DNA from: Patescibacteria group bacterium
GTDB taxonomy: Bacteria; Patescibacteriota; Patescibacteriia; UBA1558; S5-K13
DNA: 13,376 nt
Direction: 5' to 3'
Assembly (NCBI GenBank): GCA_028703545.1
Contig: JAQVMR010000024.1
Coordinates: 1-13,376, forward strand
Shown: in pieces, positions 1 through 8,500 of the stretch
Numbering within the stretch: the stretch's first letter is position 1
How the letters are laid out: the number at the start of each line of letters is the position of its first letter
Program-made: the position numbers and the translations under genes
Notes under the pieces: generated by a model
What the model was told of the DNA's origin: nothing
Database searches by the model: none
The model's input: only the letters and a program-made list of their open reading frames with translations

Positions 1-318
1 AGCTACACCAGCATAACTTTCCATAATAGCATGAATAATCTCTGGTTTTATTTTTGTAATTTGAATATTTGCGAAAATTGGATATAAAAATTTATCAATT
101 TTTTCGTGACCAATGCCGACTCTTATAATTTTAAAATTGGATCTTTTTTCAAGTCTTTTTAACTCAACATCATATAATCCTGTAATAAGAGTTAAATCAT
201 AAAAATCTCCAAATTTTTCTACAACTTGTTTAACCATTTGCTCAGCACCAGACATATATGGCTCATAAAAGGCAGACAAAACCACTAATTTTATTTTATT
301 TTCTTGCATAATATTCAT
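1..318 (-). CDS. Glycosyltransferase, GT-B fold N-terminal part (3' end cut by the window edge)
   Basis: Reading the minus strand from ATG at 318 gives 106 open codons to position 1 with no stop, so the C-terminal portion lies outside the window. The visible part looks like the acceptor-binding half of a GT4-type glycosyltransferase. It has a first beta strand (KLVVLSAFYEP), a glycine-containing loop followed by helix 1 (SGAEQMVKQVVEKF), a second strand (YDLTLITG), and a typical KPEIIHA strand followed by ESYAGVA. The retaining-enzyme E-x7-E motif would be in the missing half. The start overlaps the end of the epimerase gene by 23 nt (ATG 318) or 14 nt (ATG 309), so the two genes are almost certainly co-transcribed and translationally coupled. 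Its likely role is adding a sugar to a surface glycan. The donor and acceptor cannot be read from the sequence. Confidence 0.75.
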   Translation of the reverse strand, partial: MNIMQENKIKLVVLSAFYEPYMSGAEQMVKQVVEKFGDFYDLTLITGLYDVELKRLEKRSNFKIIRVGIGHEKIDKFLYPIFANIQITKIKPEIIHAIMESYAGVA

Positions 319-1267
319 AAGTTTTCTTCAAATTTTCATCTAAATTATCATCTAATTTTTCACCCAATAGTTTATACATTTTAGAAACATCTGGACTTCT
401 ATATTTTATTTCATAACCACGCTCACCAATAAAAATAGGACTTAAATCTTTTCCTGAAATTTTTATTATTCTTTGTGCCAAATCAAGTATTGTTGTTTGT
501 CTTCCAAGTCCAATATTTATAACCTCCCCATTTGTTTTTTCGCTTATTAATGCTTTTATTGCCATTTTTACATTATCACCAACATAAATAAAATCTCTTG
601 TCTGATAACCATCCCCAAATATTGTTGGGGCTTCTCCGCGTAAAACTTGTTCTATAAAAACCCCAACAACAAATCCATAAGCAGATGATTCTTGTCTCTC
701 TCCAAATACATTAAAAAACCTAAGTGAGCATGTTGGAATATTATAAGTATCATTATAAATTTTCATCATTTTTTCTCCTATAAGCTTTACAAGGGCATAT
801 AAACTTGTGCTGTGTGTTTGATATGAGAGTTCTTTGTTATTGTCTTCTTTGAGTGGCAATTCATTTAGAGTTCCATAAGCCTCGGATGATGAGGAAAAAA
901 TTACCTTTTTAACATTGAAATCTTTTGACAAGGATAAAATATTTTTTATTCCTATAATATCATCCAACACAAGCATTGGTTGTTCCATAACTCGTTTTAC
1001 ACCTAAGACCGCTGCATAATGAAAAACATAGTCAATTTTATTATTTTCAAAAACTGATTTCAAAAAATTACAATCATTAACATCACCTTTTATAAAGTGC
1101 AAATTTAAATTTTTTTGTGCCTCAGATAAATTTTCTAATTTTCCAGTAGATAAATTATCAACCGCAATAACAATGGCTCCATTTGTCAATAATTCATCAC
1201 ACAAATGAGAACCTATAAACCCAGCACCACCAGTTACTAGAACTGTTTTATTTTGAAGTTGTTCCAT
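296..1267 (-). CDS. NAD-dependent nucleotide-sugar epimerase/dehydratase (extended SDR)
   Basis: A complete 323-residue extended short-chain dehydrogenase, the normal length for GalE-like and dTDP-glucose-4,6-dehydratase-like enzymes. The Rossmann motif TGGAGFIGS is at residues 12-20 and the acidic end of beta-2 is VDNLSTG at 36-42. The active-site strand SSSSEAYG is at 125-132, and the catalytic Y157-x3-K161 sits in LYALVK. The substrate-side motif RDFIYVGD at 224-231 is typical of UDP-sugar 4-epimerases and related dehydratases. The protein should be cytoplasmic and should supply an activated sugar to the neighbouring glycosyltransferases. I cannot separate 4-epimerase from dehydratase or decarboxylase from sequence alone, so no symbol is given. 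The ATG at 1267 has no Shine-Dalgarno sequence, and a TATAAT lies 9 nt upstream on the minus strand. The stop overlaps the start of the downstream glycosyltransferase gene. Confidence 0.9.
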   Translation of the reverse strand: MEQLQNKTVLVTGGAGFIGSHLCDELLTNGAIVIAVDNLSTGKLENLSEAQKNLNLHFIKGDVNDCNFLKSVFENNKIDYVFHYAAVLGVKRVMEQPMLVLDDIIGIKNILSLSKDFNVKKVIFSSSSEAYGTLNELPLKEDNNKELSYQTHSTSLYALVKLIGEKMMKIYNDTYNIPTCSLRFFNVFGERQESSAYGFVVGVFIEQVLRGEAPTIFGDGYQTRDFIYVGDNVKMAIKALISEKTNGEVINIGLGRQTTILDLAQRIIKISGKDLSPIFIGERGYEIKYRSPDVSKMYKLLGEKLDDNLDENLKKTYEYYARK

Positions 1268-1351
1268 AAAATAAAAATTATAAATTAGTTCAAATTTATA
1301 TAATTATAATATCATTATAAAAATCAAATAACAAGCCTTATTATTTGTATA

Positions 1352-1379
1352 TTGATTATTTATAGGGTACCATTATAAT
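1352..1379 (+). promoter_or_regulatory. Candidate sigma-70-type promoter for the GT4 glycosyltransferase
   Basis: TTGATT at 1352-1357 is followed after 16 bp by a perfect TATAAT at 1374-1379. A start about 7 nt downstream would leave a leader of about 14 nt before ATG 1400, with no Shine-Dalgarno sequence. The spacer to the divergent epimerase gene is very AT-rich and holds several further TATAAT-like hexamers, so chance matches are easy. Confidence 0.5.
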
Positions 1380-1399
1380 ATTATTAATATAAAAAATAT

Positions 1400-2539
1400 A
1401 TGAATAAAAAAATAAAAATCTGTCAAGTTATAACACAAACACATTTTGGTGGAGCACAAAAATATATTTGCGATATTTCAAACAATTTAGATGATAATTT
1501 TGATATTACGATTTGCTACGGTGAGGGAAATGAACAAGAATTAAAAAAATATATTACAAACACTCAAATAAAATTTCATAAATTTAAATTTCTAAAAAGA
1601 AATATTAATTTGATTTTTGACAAATTCGCACTTTGGGAATTATTTTTTTATTTTAAGAAAAACAAATTTGATGTAATTCACTGTCATTCATCAAAAGCAG
1701 GATTTATAGCTTCTATATCTGGAAAATTAGCAGGAGTAAAAAAAGTTATTTACACTGCTCATGGGTGGATATTTAAAGAAAATTTGGGTTTTTCAAAAAA
1801 AATAATTTACACATTTTTAGAAAAATTTGGAGCAAAATTTAAAGACAAGATAATTTGTGTTTCACAAAATGACTATGATTTAGCAATAAATAAAAAAATT
1901 ATAAAAAAAGGAAAATTAGAGCTAGTTTATAACGGTTTTCAGCCCATGACTGAATTTTTTGAAACAAATGAAGCAAGAAAATTTTTGTTTCAAAAAATGA
2001 ATATTCCTGATAATGGCCAAAAAATAATTGGCACGATTTCAAATTTATACAAAAACAAAGGAATAGAATATTTGATTGAAGCTGCAAAAATACTAAATGA
2101 AAAAAGGGATAATCTTGTTTTTATTGTGATTGGATCTGGTCCAGAAGAAAAAAGATTAAAGCTTTTACTAAAAAAATTACAAGTAAAAAACTTTTACTTC
2201 TTGGGACAAATTAATAGTGCAAATCAATATCTAAAAGCTTTTGAAATATTTACACTTACATCAATAAAAGAAGGTCTTCCATATACTCTTATTGAGGCTC
2301 TATTTGCCCGTATAGGAATAGTTTGTTCTGATTTGGAATCTTTATCAGAAATAATCATAAACAGACAAAATGGGCTTGTTTTTGAGCCAAAAAACACTAC
2401 CAAATTAGTATATGCTATTGAAAGCATATTAAATAATCCTGAATTTACAGAAAAAATAAAAAATAACAGCAACTTAACGCTTTCTAAATTTGACTTTGAT
2501 AATTTTATATCAAAAATAAAAGAGAATTACATTCTATAA
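1400..2539 (+). CDS. Glycosyltransferase family 4 (retaining GT-B)
   Basis: A complete 379-residue GT4-type enzyme, which is the standard length. The N-terminal half has KICQVITQTHFGGAQKY (6-22) with the FGGAQ loop, DVIHCHSSKAG (91-101) and the TAHGW motif (119-123). The linker carries CVSQNDYD (153-160) and VYNG (176-179). The C-terminal nucleotide-sugar-binding half shows GTISNLYKNKGIEYLIEA (211-228) and the family signature E291-x7-E299 in EGLPYTLIEA. No transmembrane segment is evident, so it is cytoplasmic or peripheral. It probably transfers a hexose during surface-glycan assembly, in keeping with the epimerase and second glycosyltransferase beside it. It is transcribed divergently from those two genes from its own candidate promoter, and it ends inside a strong hairpin. 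Donor sugar is not predictable. The codons are as AT-rich as those of its neighbours. Confidence 0.9.
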   Translation: MNKKIKICQVITQTHFGGAQKYICDISNNLDDNFDITICYGEGNEQELKKYITNTQIKFHKFKFLKRNINLIFDKFALWELFFYFKKNKFDVIHCHSSKAGFIASISGKLAGVKKVIYTAHGWIFKENLGFSKKIIYTFLEKFGAKFKDKIICVSQNDYDLAINKKIIKKGKLELVYNGFQPMTEFFETNEARKFLFQKMNIPDNGQKIIGTISNLYKNKGIEYLIEAAKILNEKRDNLVFIVIGSGPEEKRLKLLLKKLQVKNFYFLGQINSANQYLKAFEIFTLTSIKEGLPYTLIEALFARIGIVCSDLESLSEIIINRQNGLVFEPKNTTKLVYAIESILNNPEFTEKIKNNSNLTLSKFDFDNFISKIKENYIL

Positions 2540-2548
2540 TTCTCTTTT
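2518..2548. terminator. Bidirectional hairpin terminator shared by convergent genes
   Basis: A perfect 12-bp inverted repeat (arms 2518-2529 and 2537-2548, AAAAGAGAATTA / TAATTCTCTTTT) flanks a 7-nt loop. The A and T tracts at the base give a U-run in both directions. The plus-strand glycosyltransferase stop codon (2537-2539) lies in the right arm, and the convergent repeat protein ends at 2565. One element can therefore stop both transcripts. The stem is weak in GC. Confidence 0.7.
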
Positions 2549-2564
2549 AAAAAATATTTAAAAT

Positions 2565-3266
2565 TCAAATAGAATTTTTTATACTTGCTCTACTTGGTAA
2601 ATTTCGCCACTCATCCTTGTGTAAATATTTTAAAGCATCTATATCGCAACTCATCTGCAAAATTTTATTATCCCATTTATCAAATATTTCTTCTCTGGTT
2701 GGTCTTTTTAATAATTCTTTATCTATATTATCAAAACGTTCATTTATTCTTAGCTCAAACTCTTCAAAACTTTTATTAGTATTTATAGCTATACTTTCTA
2801 TTACTAGTTCTAAATCATCTTTAGTCGCAAAACTATTTAATTTCTCATCAATCCTAGATAAATCATCTTTAGTTGCAAAACCATTTAATTTCTCATCAAT
2901 CTTATGTAAATCATCTCTAGTTGCAAAACCATTTAATCTTTCGTTAATCTTAGACAAATCATCTCTAGTCGCAGAATGTTTTAGATCATCTTTTGTAGCA
3001 AAATATTTCAAATCTTCTTTAATTGCAAAACCATTTAATTTATCATCAATCTTAGATAAATCATCTTTAGTTGCAAATTGCTTTAAGTCATCTTTAGTTG
3101 CAAATTGCTTTAAGTCATCTTTAGTTGCAAATTGCTTTAAGTCATCTTTAGTTGCAAATTGCTTTAAGTCATCTTTAGTTGCGAAATTTTTTAATTTTTC
3201 ATCAAATTTTATATCTAATCTTTCGTCAATTAGATTTGCAATTTGACATAAATCACTTTTCTTCAT
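2565..3266 (-). CDS. Hypothetical protein with 9- and 16-residue FATKDDL repeats, probable coiled coil
   Basis: A 233-residue, highly charged, soluble-looking protein with no signal peptide or membrane segment. From residue 28 to about 152 it is built from modules starting FATKDDL. There are four identical 9-mers (FATKDDLKQ, 28-63), a 16-mer (FATKDDLSKIDDKLNG, 64-79), two 9-mers (80-97), three 16-mers (98-145) and a last partial copy. The 16-mer equals the 9-mer plus one heptad (KIDEKLN), so helical register could be kept on module loss or gain. The flanks, about 8-27 (LIDERLDIKFDEKL) and 165-200, also look like coiled coil. ATKDDL-type repeats occur in DUF1640-like and other bacterial coiled-coil proteins, but I do not recognise a function. 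The ATG at 3266 has no Shine-Dalgarno sequence. The stop is TGA. The gene stands alone between a good promoter and the shared terminator. Confidence 0.85.
   Translation of the reverse strand: MKKSDLCQIANLIDERLDIKFDEKLKNFATKDDLKQFATKDDLKQFATKDDLKQFATKDDLKQFATKDDLSKIDDKLNGFAIKEDLKYFATKDDLKHSATRDDLSKINERLNGFATRDDLHKIDEKLNGFATKDDLSRIDEKLNSFATKDDLELVIESIAINTNKSFEEFELRINERFDNIDKELLKRPTREEIFDKWDNKILQMSCDIDALKYLHKDEWRNLPSRASIKNSI
2813..2956 (-). repeat. Three tandem 48-bp coding repeats
   Basis: Units at 2813-2860, 2861-2908 and 2909-2956 each begin AATCATCT on the plus strand and recur with an exact 48-bp period. They encode the 16-residue modules of the repeat protein. They have diverged by several substitutions (for example CTTTAGTC, CTTTAGTT and CTCTAGTT near the start), so they are older than the 27-bp array. 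Confidence 0.85.
3061..3168 (-). repeat. Four perfect tandem 27-bp coding repeats
   Basis: Four identical 27-bp units at 3061-3087, 3088-3114, 3115-3141 and 3142-3168 begin TCATCTTTAG and end GCTTTAAG on the plus strand. They encode the identical FATKDDLKQ modules. A fifth, diverging copy starts at 3169. Identity down to synonymous positions indicates recent duplication by slippage or unequal recombination. Because the unit is nine codons, gain or loss keeps the reading frame. Confidence 0.95.
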
Positions 3267-3295
3267 AATTCATAAATTAATTGTAAAGTATAGGT

Positions 3296-3324
3296 ATTAT
3301 ATATTCGTTAAAAAATTAGATCAA
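3296..3324 (-). promoter_or_regulatory. Candidate promoter of the repeat protein
   Basis: On the minus strand TTGATC (3324-3319) is separated by exactly 17 bp from TATAAT (3301-3296). It lies about 30 nt upstream of ATG 3266, giving a leader of about 23 nt. A second -35-like TTGACA lies at 3336-3331. Confidence 0.6.
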
Positions 3325-3378
3325 ATACTTTGTCAACACTTTAACAGCCGTCTTTTTTATAAAAAATAAACAAGCCGT

Positions 3379-5409
3379 CTATTGAGTAGTTTTGATTCTA
3401 TTTTGTAGTTCAGGATTCATTTCAAGTGCTTTTTGAATATATTCCTCTCCTCTTTTACTATCTCCTTTATAATTATATAAACTACCAAGCATTAAATATG
3501 TCTCCCCGTATTTATCATTATACTTTAGAGCTATTTCCAATTCTTTTATAGCTAAATCAATATTTCCCATCATGGAATAAACATTAGCCATAAAATAATA
3601 ATTATGTAATCTCTCAGGAGATAATTCAATAGATTTATTTAATACTTTTTTAGCATTATTTAATTCATTTAATTTCTCCTTAGATTCTGGCGCAAAAAAA
3701 TTCGACCTTACAATATACAATCTTGCTAAATTAATTTGTAAATATGCATCCTTATCATTTATTGAAAGATAATGATTTGTTCTATCTATAAGTAAAGTTA
3801 AAATATTATACAACGCTTGGGTTTGATTTGGGTCCTTACTATTTACTGTAGTGTACATGCTTGAAACAGTATCAATAAGCATTGTACTTGAATCTTTATT
3901 TAAATAATTATTATTTTCATATAATTTTTGCATTTCTTGATATGCTTTTTGAAAATCTCTTTCCTGACCCAATATTTTTTGAATAACATAGTTTTGTTTT
4001 GCAATATAGCGATCAGACATATTAACACCAAAAACAAAATATAAGCTGAGTATTCCAAATAATACAATAATTATCCACTGAACTGCGTCTGGAATATCTT
4101 TTTCATAAATTAATTTTTTTTCAGTTTCATTTATATAAACTAAATTTATATACGCCAAAATTGAAAAAAAGATTAGGGCAACCGCCAGAGAATCAAAAAC
4201 AAAAAAATTCTGTATAAAATATGCCATTACTATAAGAGAAAAAAATATGCAAAAAATAAAATTTTTCTCTTTATTTATCTTATATACCTTGTAAAGTGAC
4301 AATATTGTTATCAAAAAAATAGCCAAATAAGAAATCAGCCCAAGTATTCCATGACAAACTAGGGTCTCCACAAGCATATTATGGGCTCTATCAAACCACG
4401 TCTCTGAGGCTGCAATATTATAATAATCAGCCTGTAAATATTTATCAAACGCATAATAATAATTCTCCATTCCAAATCCTACAATGGGTCTTTCTTGAAA
4501 AGCTTTTAATCCCCCACTCCATGAAATAAGTCTAGTTCTTACAGTTCCTGTATTAAATGAAATTGTAGCCATTTTACTGAATACAAAATTATTTTTTACC
4601 CAATTTGAATTTTTATTTATAAAAGCTAGAGTAAAAGTTCCAACAATTAATATAGCAAAGACACCTAATAATATTTTAATTTGTTTATTTTTTGATTTAA
4701 ATATAAATGCTAGGGAAAGGATTAATAATACAATCCAAAAAGCTAAATTAGCACCTCTTATTTGAGTTCTTAAAAATAGTGGTAATTGAATCAAAAAAAT
4801 TGTTCCATAAAAAATCTTCCAGCCCCAATTCCTTTTTCCTATAAAAAAATATAAAGAAAGTATTAATCCCAATAGCAAAACACCTGCTATATAAGCAATA
4901 TTTCCTAGCAAACCTTCCATTCCCGGCCTAGCAGATAAAAAAATTTTCGAAACCTGAAACATACTCATATAAGATGTGACTGCGATTGTAACACAAAAAA
5001 CAAGAATAAAATTAAAAAACAAAAACCATTCTTTTTTTGTTTTTAATACGTTTGATAAAACTATAAAAAATAACACCAAGTGTATCCAAGTATTTATTCC
5101 CCACATTCTCTCTAAATCACCTTTAAAAGATAAATATGGGTTAATTCCAAAAAGTGAAGTAATAATTGCAATAACTGTAAAAATTAAAACACTATAAAGT
5201 ATCCATGATTTTTTTGGTCTATATTCTTTGTTTCTTATAGCTAAAATCAAATAAATAAAAAATAGTAATTCTACAAATATTCTAAACAAAATTGTTTTTG
5301 AGGTAATAAATGGAAAGATCCAAGTATTAAAAATAAACAAACATGAAATAAAACAAAGAGCTATTAAAGAATAAATTATATATTTTAAATATTTTTCAAT
5401 TTTATTCAT
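3379..5409 (-). CDS. O-antigen ligase/Wzy_C family membrane protein with C-terminal TPR region
   Basis: A complete 676-residue protein. Residues 1 to about 465 hold about a dozen hydrophobic helices. Within them is a Wzy_C (O-antigen ligase/polymerase) core: QIRGANLAFW (217-226), the start of the large periplasmic-side loop RTRLISWSGGLKAFQERPIVGFGMENYY (291-318), and RAHNMLVETLVCHGILG (341-357) with the conserved histidine H343. From about 475 to the end the protein is soluble and helical, with at least two clear TPR motifs (604-632 and 638-666, YYFMANVYSMMGNIDLAIKELEIAL and the following copy). Members of the family join or polymerise glycan chains on the outer face of the membrane. Here it probably attaches glycan made by the neighbouring enzymes to lipid or protein, and pilin or S-layer glycosylation is possible. 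The TPR tail may recruit partners. There is no Shine-Dalgarno sequence at ATG 5409. A GC-rich terminator separates it from the upstream S-layer gene. Confidence 0.88.
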   Translation of the reverse strand: MNKIEKYLKYIIYSLIALCFISCLFIFNTWIFPFITSKTILFRIFVELLFFIYLILAIRNKEYRPKKSWILYSVLIFTVIAIITSLFGINPYLSFKGDLERMWGINTWIHLVLFFIVLSNVLKTKKEWFLFFNFILVFCVTIAVTSYMSMFQVSKIFLSARPGMEGLLGNIAYIAGVLLLGLILSLYFFIGKRNWGWKIFYGTIFLIQLPLFLRTQIRGANLAFWIVLLILSLAFIFKSKNKQIKILLGVFAILIVGTFTLAFINKNSNWVKNNFVFSKMATISFNTGTVRTRLISWSGGLKAFQERPIVGFGMENYYYAFDKYLQADYYNIAASETWFDRAHNMLVETLVCHGILGLISYLAIFLITILSLYKVYKINKEKNFIFCIFFSLIVMAYFIQNFFVFDSLAVALIFFSILAYINLVYINETEKKLIYEKDIPDAVQWIIIVLFGILSLYFVFGVNMSDRYIAKQNYVIQKILGQERDFQKAYQEMQKLYENNNYLNKDSSTMLIDTVSSMYTTVNSKDPNQTQALYNILTLLIDRTNHYLSINDKDAYLQINLARLYIVRSNFFAPESKEKLNELNNAKKVLNKSIELSPERLHNYYFMANVYSMMGNIDLAIKELEIALKYNDKYGETYLMLGSLYNYKGDSKRGEEYIQKALEMNPELQNRIKTTQ

Positions 5410-5433
5410 ATTTTTATTGTATAACTACACACT

Positions 5434-5463
5434 ATTTTATCATAATATTCTATATTTCTACAA
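5434..5463 (-). promoter_or_regulatory. Candidate promoter of the O-antigen ligase gene
   Basis: Minus strand TTGTAG (5463-5458) and TAAAAT (5439-5434) are 18 bp apart. They lie just past the terminator of the S-layer gene and about 25 nt upstream of ATG 5409. The match is moderate, in an AT-rich setting. Confidence 0.35.
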
Positions 5464-5470
5464 TACTGGA

Positions 5471-5510
5471 ATCGCTAAAAATAATTCCAGCCCCCTAGGG
5501 GGCTGGAATT
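5471..5510 (-). terminator. Intrinsic terminator of the S-layer-like gene
   Basis: A perfect 28-bp palindrome (arms 5483-5496 and 5497-5510, AATTCCAGCCCCCT / AGGGGGCTGGAATT) forms a very GC-rich hairpin. On the minus strand ATTATTTTTAG follows it directly. It lies 67 bp past the S-layer stop codon. Its GC content stands out sharply from the surrounding sequence, as expected for a gene needing strong termination at high expression. Confidence 0.88.
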
Positions 5511-5576
5511 TATTATTTATTTAATTCAACTATAAATAATTGAAATTAAGATAAATATTTTACAAACTAATTTTAA

Positions 5577-8500
5577 TTAGTATGTAAACTGAATTGCTGT
5601 AGATGGAATATCATTCTTAATTAAATAAGAATTTGTCCAATCTGCAGAAGATGTTGATACATAAGCAGCGCCAGTATTATCAGTTAATCCATATAAGTGA
5701 TTAACAATTGAATTATCTGACCAAATAAAATTAGCTGCTTCGCTAGCTGTTAAATCAACTTTTCCAAGACCTGCAATATATTCAGCTGCTGTAGCATCCG
5801 TATCAACTACATATGTATTACCTGCTGTGACTGCACCAGCATCGCCTAGCATGGCAATTGTAAAGTAATCATCATCAGCACTTGTAGCAAATCCAGCTGG
5901 TGTAGCTTTTATTGTATAAGTATTTTCTGATGCGACTGACTCTTCTGAAGTAAATCTAATAACAACTGTAGCACCAGATTCACCTATGGTTGATCCACCA
6001 GTTTTTAAATCTGCTGGAGAACCTGCAGCATCAGTAATAGCTACATTATCAGTAATATCTTCTCCATTTCTAAATAATTTAAACGATCCTAGTGTTAATG
6101 TATTATTTGTTCCTAAATTATCATTTACAGTAACAGCAAACTTCATTTGCTTAATGGCTACAGGGGCATTTGTATTGGCAGCTACTTTGAATGAATAAAC
6201 ATCCATTTCACTATTTACTAATGCTCCGCTAGTAGTAATCTTTGTAACTGTTGGTCTTGTATTTCTAACATACATTGAATTTGCATTTACAGGAGAATAA
6301 CCATCAACTGCAACTCCCGCAATATCAGAACCTGAAGCTATATTGTATGTATAATCAGCTAATACAACCTTTAGGTCGTCTCCACTTACTCCGTTTGCAG
6401 TAACATCATTTACATCTAAGTATATTCCAATATATTTATTAGAATTTGCTGGTACTGCATAATTAAGACCTGTAAATGTTGCGTAATAATTACCACCGGA
6501 TAGTACAAATACTGCATAGGCATCTACAGTTCCATCACCATTAACATCTAATCCACCCCTTACAACGCTTCTTGAACTATTAGCTGTTACTAATTTTACA
6601 ATAACATCTTTAAGATTTATAGGAGCATTCATAGCTGTCATTTTATATTCAGCTACTTTTACATTTGTAGTATTAGCAATAACAATATTTGTATTTGGTG
6701 TATTTGGTGACAATGTTACTGTGAATGAACCCCCTGCTAATGTCATTGTTTGACCAGCTTCAGCTCCTACATCAGCATTTGTTCCTGAATTTGCTGTTAA
6801 GGCTGTAACAGCTAAAGTTGTATCAATTTCATCTGTTGCATCAGCTGTACTGTTAACATTTGCATAAACATCTACAACTATTTGAGTATTGTTTGTAACG
6901 GTTTTATTAACAGAAAAATTGTTTGATGCAGAGACTGTTTTTGGATTTGTCTCAACACCATCAACTACAAGATATAAATCAGACATTGTTGTTGCTACTG
7001 TATCTCCATCAGCTGTTGTGTCTGTATATGTCAAAGCAACTGTTAGATTGCTTATATTTACATTCTCGCCTTGAGTGGCTGAAATAATATAAGAACCTAT
7101 CTTTACTTTATTAACATTATTTACAATTGTTTGATTTCCATAAGCAGTATTTTTTGTTGTAGAAAGAGATCCTGTTGCAACAGTTACTTGATTTGCATCT
7201 GTTGTAGCTGCTGTAGGAACATCCATATATGTAAGTGAATTCATTCTTTGAGCTGCATTTGTATACTTTAATATTGAAGCTGTGAATTTATCACCTGCTG
7301 ATACATCATTTGTTCCATCATTATCAAATATATCTGCTTTTATTTCTAACACTACTGGTGTGCCTGGTACTACGATTAAAGATGATCCCAAAGAATAATC
7401 TGTGTATCCTGTAGTAGCATCTTTTTCAATTAAATCGGCTGAACTACCAATTTGTGCCCCATTAGCAAAGATAGCACCATTTCTTAGTTTTGATACATTA
7501 TTATCGGTACTATCAAATCTAACTCTTAAATTTTCAATCTTAATTGATTCACCATATGCTTTTATCTCATATTTACCAAGTGTTACTGCAGAACCATCTT
7601 TTGTAACATTACCAGATGGAGAATCAGGCATTTTATTTACTGTAAGAGTACCATTTTCAATTGTCATAGTTCCACTTGTAGCTGGTAAAGCTGTAGGAGT
7701 TACATATGCTCCGTATTCTACATCTTTAAATGCAGCATCGGCAGCTCTTTGGACTGACATTGAAAATGTCTTTGATGAACCACTTATTATATCAGCTCTA
7801 ACTTCTAGATTTCTAGAACCGGCTGTAAGTAATACTGGATCACTTGAAAAATCAAATAATACATTTTGATCTGAACCAAGTTGCATTACTGATCCTTTTT
7901 GTACTCCATCAACATAGAATTTCAAATCTCTCAAATCGCTACTTGAAACAGAACCAATTTGTCTAAATTTGATATATTCTAATTTTACATCTCTGTTCCC
8001 AACAGCAATAACATTTTTCCAAATTGTATAATTTGTTTCACCGGCAGCAACGTTAGCTGTTGTTGGATTTGTTGTAGGATTATAGGCTACTGTTGCTAAT
8101 GTTGCACTAGCAATTGACATTAAATTTCCATTAATTGGAAAAGATCCTGATACTACATTTCCTGTAGTAATATCAGAAGCTGCGTTAATAGAAAATCCAA
8201 CTAGTTGACCAGATGTACCTGCGGCAATATCTGATTTTACAGTAATTGTCTTTGTTTGACCTGCAGGGATTGTAATAATTCCTGATGCATTTGTCCAACT
8301 TGCATAACCAGCACTAATTGAAGCATCATCTGTTAATCTATTTACTCCTACAAATAAATAAACCTTACTTAGTGTTGCATCAGCAGATACTCCTATTCTT
8401 TTTAGTTTCAATGATGTAACTTTTACATCACCCTCATTTGAAGCTGTCAAATTAAATGAAGCTAAATTAGCAATAGCTTGCCCTGTAATAACTGTTCCTG

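Noticed and set aside
3061..3168. CRISPR array
   Set aside because: The 27-bp units are directly abutting without spacers, lie inside a coding frame, and no cas gene is present.
2617..3246. Long plus-strand frame opposite the repeat protein
   Set aside because: It mirrors the tandem repeats of the minus-strand gene, has no promoter or SD, and its repeated product is the antisense reading of FATKDDL.
3345..3380. Repeated AGCCGTCT as target-site duplication or terminator
   Set aside because: The two copies are direct, not inverted, and the 20 bp between them contain no mobile element. They are probably chance or a small duplication around the stop codon of the ligase gene.
7402..7869. 155-codon plus-strand frame within the S-layer gene
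   Set aside because: It is the antisense of a clearly coding repeat region, with no initiation signals of its own.
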